This document shows, piece after piece, positions 38,858 through 46,371 of a stretch of DNA of 64,000 nucleotides. Each line of letters starts with the position of its first letter. The stretch's first letter is position 1. The translations under genes were made by a program, and so were the position numbers. Where the stretch lies: the NCBI GenBank assembly GCA_017695015.1, contig JADIMD010000010.1, positions 1 to 64,000 of the forward strand, in the 5' to 3' direction. The notes under the pieces were generated by a model. That model saw only the letters and a list, made by a program, of their open reading frames with translations. It had not been told where the DNA came from and did no database searches. Source of the DNA: Candidatus Cryptobacteroides faecigallinarum. GTDB lineage: Bacteria > Bacteroidota > Bacteroidia > Bacteroidales > UBA932.

Positions 38858-40051
38858 ATGTCCATTAAAGGCATACTGCACAATCCTGCTGCAGGGGGAG
38901 TGCTTCTCCTTTCATGTGCCCTTGCGGCTGTGTTTATGGCTTCTGTGCCTTCCTTGCAGTGGTTTGACAGGATATGGGATATCCCGGCTTCGGTCAATCT
39001 CGGAAATTTCTCCCTGGAGATGTCCCTGCGGGAATGGATCAATGATGCCCTGATGGCCGTGTTCTTCTTCCTTGCCGGTCTTGAGATCAAGAGGGAGATG
39101 GTTGCAGGCCGCCTGTCGTCAGTGAAAAAGTCGACACTGCCTGTAATGGCGGCATTGGGAGGTATGCTGTTCCCGGCTCTGATATATGCGGCTTTCAATT
39201 CAGGCAATCCTGAGACGGCCGGCGGTTGGGGTATTCCGATGGCTACCGATATAGCATTCGCTGTGGGAGTTCTTTCAGTGCTTGGCGACAGGGTCCCTGC
39301 AGGGGTCAAGATATTTCTGATGACTTTGGCCGTTGTGGACGATCTCGGAGCAATAGTGGTCCTTGCCCTGTTCTATCCTGTCCATCCTGTAGACTGGATG
39401 TATTTCGGCTTCATGACGTTTATACTTGCGGTCCTTGTGGTGATGAACATCAGGAATGTGAGGAGGCGGTCCGTTTACCTTCTGCTCGGGCTGGTGCTGT
39501 GGTACTTTACATACATGTCGGGGATTCACGCCACTGTGGCAGGAGTCTTGCTTGCCATGACGATTCCGTCAGGTATGTCGGTCCAGGATGCTGACGGCAA
39601 CATGAGGAAACTCATAGATCCGAGGGTGCTCGGGCTGGAATCCCGCCTGTCCCCTCTGGTCAATCTTCTGATAGTCCCGCTGTTTGCTTTGGCGAACGCA
39701 GGCGTGGCGTTCAGGCCGGAAGCTCTGGCAGGAGGGATGTCCCCTGTTGTTCCAGGCATATTTTTCGGACTTCTTCTCGGGAAGCCGGCAGGAATATTCC
39801 TGTTCAGTTTTCTGAGCATCAAGTCCGGGCTGGCAGTCCTGCCTGCAGGTGTCAAATGGTCGCATGTCGCAGCTGTGGGCATGCTCGGCGGAATAGGGTT
39901 CACGATGTCTATTTTCATCGACAACCTTTCATTTGCGGACCAGATGATTACCGATACGGGCAAACTCGCCATATTAGTGACATCTGTCATCGCCATGGTT
40001 CTCGGACTGGTGTCGATGGCATTTGCATGCAAGAAACAGATAAACCATTAA
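38858..40051 (+). CDS. nhaA: Na+/H+ antiporter NhaA
   Basis: PMATDIAFAVGVLSVLGDRVPAGVKIFLMTLAVVDDLGAI motif; start MSIKG preferred over 38840. Confidence 0.94.
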   Translation: MSIKGILHNPAAGGVLLLSCALAAVFMASVPSLQWFDRIWDIPASVNLGNFSLEMSLREWINDALMAVFFFLAGLEIKREMVAGRLSSVKKSTLPVMAALGGMLFPALIYAAFNSGNPETAGGWGIPMATDIAFAVGVLSVLGDRVPAGVKIFLMTLAVVDDLGAIVVLALFYPVHPVDWMYFGFMTFILAVLVVMNIRNVRRRSVYLLLGLVLWYFTYMSGIHATVAGVLLAMTIPSGMSVQDADGNMRKLIDPRVLGLESRLSPLVNLLIVPLFALANAGVAFRPEALAGGMSPVVPGIFFGLLLGKPAGIFLFSFLSIKSGLAVLPAGVKWSHVAAVGMLGGIGFTMSIFIDNLSFADQMITDTGKLAILVTSVIAMVLGLVSMAFACKKQINH

Positions 40052-40064
40052 ATAATTAAAGACA

Positions 40065-40832
40065 ATGAAAACAGTTAAATTTTTCGCAGTCGCTGCAGCA
40101 GCTCTTTTCCTTGCTGCAGCATGCAAGTCCAGCACGGACGGGATTGAGATGGAGGCACAGCTTCCTACCAATGCAGAGAGGGATTCTGTAAGCTACCTTG
40201 TAGGTGTGCAGTTCGGCTATTTCATCAAGACCAACAATTTCGGTGAGGATCTGAACTATGCCCAGGTGAGGAAGGGTATGATGGATTTCATCAACGCAGA
40301 AGGCAATATAAGGGATGAGGGTTTCAACAACCAGTTCAAGATCAGCCCTGAGCTTACCAACACCCTCTTCAATGCCTATATAGGAAAGAGGAATGCCTAC
40401 AACGCAGAGCTTAACCTCAAGAAAGGAGAGAAATTCCTTGAGGAGAACTTCAATGAGGCAGGTATCGTAGCTACCGAGAGCGGTCTCCAGTACCGTATCG
40501 TGGCTGACGGCAACGAAGTGAAGCCGACCGTAAAGGACACCGTGTATGTACACTACACCGGAACTCTCCTTGACGGCACCCAGTTCGATGCAAGCGACAA
40601 GACCAAGGACCCTGTCAAGATGCTCCTTAACAGGACTATCGAAGGCTGGAAGGAAGGTCTGCCTCTTATCGGTGAGGGTGGCAAGATCCAGCTTTATGTT
40701 CCTGCTGACCTCGCATACGGTACACGCCGTATGGGCCAGATTGAGCCTAACTCTACCCTTATCTTCGACATTGACCTCGTGAAGGTGGGCAAGGCTCCTG
40801 TAGAGGAAGAGAAAGACGCAAAGAAGAAATAG
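40065..40832 (+). CDS. FKBP-type peptidyl-prolyl cis-trans isomerase (lipoprotein)
   Basis: Lipobox LAAAC; FKBP_N plus VHYTGTLLDGTQFDAS, GWKEGLPLIGEGGKIQLYVPADLAYG. Confidence 0.93.
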   Translation: MKTVKFFAVAAAALFLAAACKSSTDGIEMEAQLPTNAERDSVSYLVGVQFGYFIKTNNFGEDLNYAQVRKGMMDFINAEGNIRDEGFNNQFKISPELTNTLFNAYIGKRNAYNAELNLKKGEKFLEENFNEAGIVATESGLQYRIVADGNEVKPTVKDTVYVHYTGTLLDGTQFDASDKTKDPVKMLLNRTIEGWKEGLPLIGEGGKIQLYVPADLAYGTRRMGQIEPNSTLIFDIDLVKVGKAPVEEEKDAKKK

Positions 40833-40841
40833 TCCCGGATT

Positions 40842-41204
40842 ATGGCATTGGAACTCGAAGGCAAAATAGTGCGCAAGCTGAATGTGCAGTCCGGCACTTC
40901 GGCAAGAGGAGCCTGGTCGAAACAGGAGTTCATCCTTGAATTCCAGGAGGGGAATTTCCCTTCACAGGCATGTCTCAATGTGTGGGGAGAGGACAAGGTC
41001 AAGGACCTGGAGAAATACCAGGTGGGCGACAAGGTGAAGGTTGCCTTCAATATCAGCAGCCGGGAGTTCAACGGCCGCTGGTATACCGATCTCCGTGTCT
41101 GGAGAATTGAGCCGGCAGGAGGAGCTGCTCCGGCTGCCCCGATGCCGACTGTAGATGATATGCCTGCGGATCTCGAAGACGGCAACGACGATCTTCCGTT
41201 CTGA
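40842..41204 (+). CDS. DUF3127-domain protein
   Basis: MALELEGKIVRKLNVQSGTSARGAWSKQEFILEF, typical short OB-like DUF3127. Confidence 0.85.
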   Translation: MALELEGKIVRKLNVQSGTSARGAWSKQEFILEFQEGNFPSQACLNVWGEDKVKDLEKYQVGDKVKVAFNISSREFNGRWYTDLRVWRIEPAGGAAPAAPMPTVDDMPADLEDGNDDLPF

Positions 41205-41230
41205 CGGTCTGCCGCAGTTTTGAAATGTGA

Positions 41231-41266
41231 GGGGATGACTCAAAATGAAAGTCATCCCCTTGTTGT
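41231..41266 (+). terminator. Intrinsic terminator
   Basis: GGGGATGACT / AGTCATCCCC perfect stem followed by TTGTTGTTT. Confidence 0.75.
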
Positions 41267-41360
41267 TTCCCGTGAGGTCTGGCCCGGCTTCCCTGTCGAG
41301 CCTTCTTTTTGTTGTCGGTTTCCTTAAACTTGTGTCCTGTGTCCTGCCGATATGACGAAT

Positions 41361-41425
41361 CCGTAATAGTGATAACGCTATCAGTAAATGGTATACATTA
41401 CGGTGTCAACTTCTGAATAACTTTG
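41361..41425 (+). promoter_or_regulatory. Operator-like nested inverted repeats plus -7 box (TAACTTTG) upstream of the alpha/beta hydrolase gene
   Basis: CCGTAAT (41361) ... ATTACGG (41397); inner TGATA-ACGC-TATCA; TAACTTTG 41418-41425. Confidence 0.45.
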
Positions 41426-41445
41426 CATTATTAAAAATTACGCTT

Positions 41446-42513
41446 ATGCACAGGTTGAAATTCTTATGCTTTACTGCTTTTTGTGCGGCTGTCACGACAG
41501 TTTCAGGCTGCAATGATGTAACTGATAAATCAAACGAAGATATGGAGAAACTCGAACTTACTACTGAATGGGACAAGGTGTTTCCTCAAAGCGACAAGGT
41601 GGACCACAGCAAGATAACATTTCATAACCGTTATGGAGTGACACTTGCGGCAGACCTTTATATTCCGAAAAATGCATCGGGCAAGCTTCCTGCAATCGCC
41701 ATGAGCGGTCCTTACGGAGCTGTTAAGGAGCAGGTCTCCGGATTGTATGCACAGACTCTGGCAGAGCGCGGTTTCCTGACCATCGCCTTTGACCCTTCTT
41801 TTACTGGAGAAAGCGGAGGACAGCCCCGTGCTGTGTCATCTCCTGACATCAACACTGAAGATTTCTGCGCAGCTGTGGATTATCTTTCCACACGCGAAGA
41901 TGTTGATCCGGAGCGCATCGGAATACTCGGTGTCTGCGGATTCGGAGGTTTTGCGGTCAATGCTGCTGCCATTGACACCCGTATCAAGGCGACAGTGGCT
42001 GTGACGATGTATGACATGACCCGTGTGACTGCCAAAGGCTATTTTGATGAGAATGACAGTGCCGATGCCCGTTACGAGATGAAGCGGCGGTTGAACGCGC
42101 AGCGTACCGAGGACTATAGAAACGGGACTTATGCCCATGCTGGTGGCAATCCTGAAGTGGCTCCTGCCGATGCTCCGCAGTTCCTGAAGGATTATGTGGA
42201 TTTCTACAAGACAAAGCGCGGATATCACGCCCGTTCCCTCGGCTCCAATGAAGGGTTCAACACTACAGCAGCCTTGTCTCTCATCAATATGCCGATTCTG
42301 TCATATGCAGACGAGATCCGAAGTGCGGTCCTGCTCGTGCATGGAGAGAATGCCCATTCCCGTTATTTCAGCGAGGATGCCTTCAAGCTGCTTACAGGAG
42401 ACAACAAGGAATTGCTGATTGTGCCCAGAGCTGTCCACACCGACCTGTATGACCATGTGGATGTGATTCCGTTCGACAAGATAGAGTCTTTCTACAAGGA
42501 ATATCTGAAATAA
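41446..42513 (+). CDS. Secreted alpha/beta hydrolase (dienelactone-hydrolase-like)
   Basis: IGILGVCGFGGFAVNAAA nucleophile-elbow-like motif (Cys in place of Ser), lipobox VSGC, HTDLYDHVDVIPFDKIE C-terminus. Confidence 0.75.
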   Translation: MHRLKFLCFTAFCAAVTTVSGCNDVTDKSNEDMEKLELTTEWDKVFPQSDKVDHSKITFHNRYGVTLAADLYIPKNASGKLPAIAMSGPYGAVKEQVSGLYAQTLAERGFLTIAFDPSFTGESGGQPRAVSSPDINTEDFCAAVDYLSTREDVDPERIGILGVCGFGGFAVNAAAIDTRIKATVAVTMYDMTRVTAKGYFDENDSADARYEMKRRLNAQRTEDYRNGTYAHAGGNPEVAPADAPQFLKDYVDFYKTKRGYHARSLGSNEGFNTTAALSLINMPILSYADEIRSAVLLVHGENAHSRYFSEDAFKLLTGDNKELLIVPRAVHTDLYDHVDVIPFDKIESFYKEYLK

Positions 42514-42552
42514 AACCATTCCCTACCAGAATCTGCCTTGAACTATGATCTG

Positions 42553-42596
42553 ATACCCTGAACAGCTCTTCCAAGAGCCGTCCAGGGTATTTTTGT
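42553..42596 (+). terminator. Intrinsic terminator
   Basis: ATACCCTG / CAGGGTAT with inner GCTCTT/AAGAGC, followed by TTTTTGTC. Confidence 0.65.
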
Positions 42597-42617
42597 CGTG
42601 TTATTTATTTGGGAAAA

Positions 42618-42665
42618 TGTATCGAACCCTGCCTGATTCGCTTGAAAAAGTGTAACGAACCTTGC
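42618..42665 (+). repeat. Two imperfect direct repeats TGTAWCGAACCYTGC, 33-bp period
   Basis: TGTATCGAACCCTGC (42618-42632), TGTAACGAACCTTGC (42651-42665). Confidence 0.6.
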
Positions 42666-42801
42666 ATTTTTCATTGCCAATTCTCCTATGCCCATAATGC
42701 ATTTATCCCTACACTTTTTACTTATCTTCCATGACAATGTTTCCAATTATTTATAGCAGTTATAAAAGGCCATAGGACCACTATTGCAAAAAAGCAGGAT
42801 A

Positions 42802-43245
42802 TTACCGGAGTTCTGGGCCTCCGTAGAAGTCGAGCATCTCGTTGTAGTCCACCTGGTCCATCATTGAGCTGATGATTTCTTCAGGACTGGCATCTATGGT
42901 GGTCTCCTTTCCGTCTATGGTGATGGTTGTCTGCTGCGAGGACCTGGATGCTGCAGGCGGTGCGGGTTCAGGAGTCCAGTCGTGCGGGTCATTCCTGTAC
43001 TGGTAATAATGTATTATCTTGTTCTCGTGGTCTATGGATTTGATGTCAAGGACATCCTTTGTCGGATCGTAGTTCGTGAATTCTTCGAGATATCTGTTCT
43101 GCGGCCAGGGGTCGTCTTCCCGGCAGTAGTATGCGATTGAGCAGACTGTCGGAACCAATATTAAGATAATGAAAAATATTCCTGCCCAGATGGCTATGGT
43201 GGTGCGGATCCGGCTGTCGTCGGGGTTTTCTAAAAATGGGTTCAT
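42802..43245 (-). CDS. Hypothetical single-TM protein
   Basis: MNPFLENPDDSRIRTTIAIWAGIFFIILILVPTVCSIAYYC; no family recognised. Confidence 0.6.
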   Translation of the reverse strand: MNPFLENPDDSRIRTTIAIWAGIFFIILILVPTVCSIAYYCREDDPWPQNRYLEEFTNYDPTKDVLDIKSIDHENKIIHYYQYRNDPHDWTPEPAPPAASRSSQQTTITIDGKETTIDASPEEIISSMMDQVDYNEMLDFYGGPELR

Positions 43246-43431
43246 GGCTTTCAGTTTTTGGCAAAAGTAGGTGAGGAGGACGACAAAATGTGTCGTTCGG
43301 TGAATTTTCTGCGGCATATATTCAATATTCTCTGCTTACATCTCACCTTTTCAACCGACATCTGCGCAAGCAACCATCGTCCTACGCTCTGAGTGGCATC
43401 TTCTCTGCACATATTTCCAGGACGGGGGTAG

Positions 43432-43589
43432 CGGACTACGAACATGTCGTTCTGATATGATGTTGGTATACAGTAAGATACAAAAGACTCTTGTTCGTAC
43501 ACCTGAATTTATTTGCAGGTGTACGAACGAAGGTTATTTATAATATGTTGATTCCCAGTAAAATGGAGAAATGCCATGTTCGTACTCCG
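43432..43589. repeat. Nested inverted-repeat element with four GTTCGTA/TACGAAC motifs
   Basis: Outer arms 43432-43451 / 43570-43589 (17/20); inner arms GTTCGTACACCTG 43493-43505 / CAGGTGTACGAAC 43516-43528 (13/13). Confidence 0.7.
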
Positions 43590-43632
43590 TTGTCGAATAA
43601 CTGACGGGATAGTCCCACAGGACGGGGCAGGT

Positions 43633-44495
43633 TCAGCTGTTGCGGTCGAGGGCGGCGGCATAGACATCGTGCAGTCTCTTGCGGAGATGGGCCGGACTGA
43701 TGACCTCTACTGAACGGCTGCGTGCCAGAAGCGCCATGACGAAGTCGTTGGTTATGCGTAAATGCAGCCGTATGATGATGCCTTCGGATGTGTCGGAAAG
43801 TATTTCCTGCGAGTGGTGCAAATGATTTCCTCCACGGGGTCCGACGGGTTGTTCCATATTCCGAAACTGTCCCTGAAGAGGGCATGGATGTCGATGCTTC
43901 CGTTCCTTTTGAACCGTTCGGCTTCAATTACTGTGACATTGTCCATCCTGTCCATCCCGAATGTCTTCAGCTGGCCGTCAGTATCGTAGCCTGCAAGGTA
44001 CCACCGCTGTTGTGACTCTTTCAGAAAGTGAGGCTGTATTTTCTTGTGGACCACCGTGTTTCCGTGGCGGATCAGGGTGTAGTCGAATTCTATAGGATGG
44101 CAGTTCCGGATGGCATTGAGCACATCTGAAATGTCCAGCCGGAACGGAGGTCTGCGATGTTCTGCAATGACATATTTCTGCAGGACGCTGTCCGCATCGA
44201 TGGAGCTCAGCAGTTCGAAGTTGAGCAGCAATGTCTCGTATTCGTCAGCGCTGTCTCCTCTTTCGACAATCGTGTATCCCCGGGACGGATGGCAGGCAAT
44301 CTCTATGTGGAAAAGTTCTGCTATTGTACTGATGTCTCTCTGCAATGTCCTCAGAGACACATCGGAATGCTTGTCGTCCAAGAGTTCCATTTCACGCGAC
44401 ACATATTCCACCAGCTCGTCCGGTCTGGCGCTCCGACCATTCCTGAGACGGTTGAGGATGATAGCCATTCGTTTAAGCTGATATATCTTTGCCAT
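43633..44495 (-). pseudogene. HTH + WYL-domain transcriptional regulator, frameshifted with apparent internal deletion
   Basis: N-terminal part ORF 43752-44495 through ...NPSDPVEEII; C-terminal WYL extension continues in another frame as LHHSQEILSDTSEGIIIRLHLRITNDFVMALLARSRSVEVISPAHLRKRL (43633-43857). Confidence 0.75.
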
Positions 44496-44556
44496 ATGTG
44501 TCAGGTTCGATGGTGTCTTTTGCTGTTGCCGGCAGATAGCCCTGTCAAAGGCTGGT

Positions 44557-46371
44557 CTACAATGTCTGGCCGCCGATGAATTCTCGCATTATGGATGTCG
44601 GAGGGATAGCCGCTATCTCGTCGGGGGAGAGGGCGATGATGTAGTCCAGGAATTTCAGCAGCCGTGTGGCTTCACTGAAGGCCGGCGATGAGGAAGGGAT
44701 GCGTCTCAGAAGAGGTTCCGCATAGTATTTCAGCATCGGCAGCTCGAAAATGAGGGCGGAATTGAATTCGGCATCTGCGTTTTCCTGGAATGGGAAAATG
44801 TTTCTGTTCTCACCGCGCCTTACGCTGTGCCAGCGCATGATTGTCTCCTCCGGAGTGATGCCCCTGACTCTGTTGTCGCGGACCATCCGGCGCAGCAGGC
44901 GGTTGTCGGATGTGGAGATGTTGTTGTTCTCGTCTATCGAGAGAGAGGTGAGGGCGGATGCATACAGTCTGAAAATGTGCGAGTCATCCACGGCGGAGGT
45001 CATCTCCGGATTCAAGGCATGTATACCCTCCATTATGAGTATGTCCTTCTCTTCCAATGTCATTGACATCCCGGAATCTTCGCGTTTGCCGAGTTTGAAA
45101 TTGTATTTCGGTATCCTGACTGTCTTGCCGGCGAGCAGGTCATTGAGCTGGCTGTTGAGCAGGTCGAGATCCATGGCGCGGAGGGATTCGAAGTCATAGT
45201 CCCCGTTTTCGTCCCGTGGAGTCTTGTCCCTGTCCACGAAATAATTGTCCAGTTCGATGACTTTAGGGTTGAGCCCGAGGACCTTGCACTGTACGGCCAA
45301 TCTCAGGGAGGTGGAAGTCTTGCCACTGCTTGACGGTCCGGCAATGAATACAATCCTGGTCTTGGCTCTCTGACGGTATATCAGGTCCGCTATCTCGGCA
45401 TAGTCCCTTTCGTGCCGTGCCTCTGCCAGGTTGATGAGGTTGACAGCCTCTCCTCTCTGTATTGCCCTGTTGAGAGTACCTATCCCTTTGACCCCTATGA
45501 TAGTACACCAGACAGAATGCCGCTTCAGGGAGGCCGCGATCTTCGACTGCTTTATCATCGGCTCTATCTTTGTGGTGTTCCCCTCCATTGGATATTGCAG
45601 GCAGAAGCCGTCCTTGAATCCCGAAATGGCAAAGCATCCCAAATATCCCGTAGAAGGAACGAGCGGTCCGTAGAATGTATCTGCGACACTTTCCATGCCT
45701 CCGGAAGTCTGCTTCTCGATAAAATATACGCTGAATGTATATCTTCCGAGAGATTTCACCAATCTTGCCTTCACGGGCTGGCCGTTCTCTTCGAAGATGC
45801 TGATCGCTTCATTCGATGTCAGCTTCCGTTTTACGATAGGCAGGTTTTCCTTTACGATTTCCTGCATCCTTGACCTTATTTCCGCGAGGTCCTGGACATT
45901 GAGATGATGGATAACAGGCTCGCCGTCCTCATTCTTGGCCTGGGCTTCTGCCGGTCCGGATGTGCTTTTCTCCCTCTCCCTGATCTCACAGTAGAGTCCG
46001 CTTGGGAGGGAATAGTCAATGACAAGCGTCTTGTCGGGATATAGGTCACGCACGGTTTTCTGCAGAACGAAGCAAAGGGAACGGATATAGGTTCGCCGTC
46101 CATCGGGATGGTTGTAGCCTATGAATTCCACTTCATGCGGCATCATCATGCGGAAGTCGAGCTCCTTGAGCTGATGGTCGACAAGTGCGGCCAGGACAGG
46201 GACAGTCGCTTCGCAGTTGCTCGCAGGCACTCCTTTCCTGTACCTTTCGTCATCCGTGTCAGGAAGCATTGTACATACTTCTTTCGAGAATTCGGACAAG
46301 GTGGTCCCTTGTGCCACATCATAATAATTGCCATTGTTGATACAATGGATTCGGATCTTATTGTCTTCCAT
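44557..46371 (-). CDS. Nucleoside (uridine-type) kinase with N-terminal TGS/ThrRS-like domain
   Basis: IRIHCINNGNYYDVAQGTTLSEF; FIAGPSSSGKTSTSLRLAVQC; LILMEGIHALNP-type motif; start overlaps uvrA stop. Confidence 0.85.
   Translation of the reverse strand: MEDNKIRIHCINNGNYYDVAQGTTLSEFSKEVCTMLPDTDDERYRKGVPASNCEATVPVLAALVDHQLKELDFRMMMPHEVEFIGYNHPDGRRTYIRSLCFVLQKTVRDLYPDKTLVIDYSLPSGLYCEIREREKSTSGPAEAQAKNEDGEPVIHHLNVQDLAEIRSRMQEIVKENLPIVKRKLTSNEAISIFEENGQPVKARLVKSLGRYTFSVYFIEKQTSGGMESVADTFYGPLVPSTGYLGCFAISGFKDGFCLQYPMEGNTTKIEPMIKQSKIAASLKRHSVWCTIIGVKGIGTLNRAIQRGEAVNLINLAEARHERDYAEIADLIYRQRAKTRIVFIAGPSSSGKTSTSLRLAVQCKVLGLNPKVIELDNYFVDRDKTPRDENGDYDFESLRAMDLDLLNSQLNDLLAGKTVRIPKYNFKLGKREDSGMSMTLEEKDILIMEGIHALNPEMTSAVDDSHIFRLYASALTSLSIDENNNISTSDNRLLRRMVRDNRVRGITPEETIMRWHSVRRGENRNIFPFQENADAEFNSALIFELPMLKYYAEPLLRRIPSSSPAFSEATRLLKFLDYIIALSPDEIAAIPPTSIMREFIGGQTL

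Noticed and set aside
26445-42679. 15-nt identity CATTTTTCATTGCCA at 26445 and 42665, first read as a shared insertion sequence
   Set aside because: A handful of shared 15-mers are expected by chance in 64 kb; flanks do not match well enough.
43251-43502. 83-aa minus-strand ORF overlapping the nested inverted repeats
   Set aside because: Starts in the inner hairpin, no domain, and overlaps the upstream region of the hypothetical gene; not credible as a CDS.
46358-46371. uvrA stop / nucleoside kinase start overlap (14 bp)
   Set aside because: Ordinary translational coupling in a compact genome.
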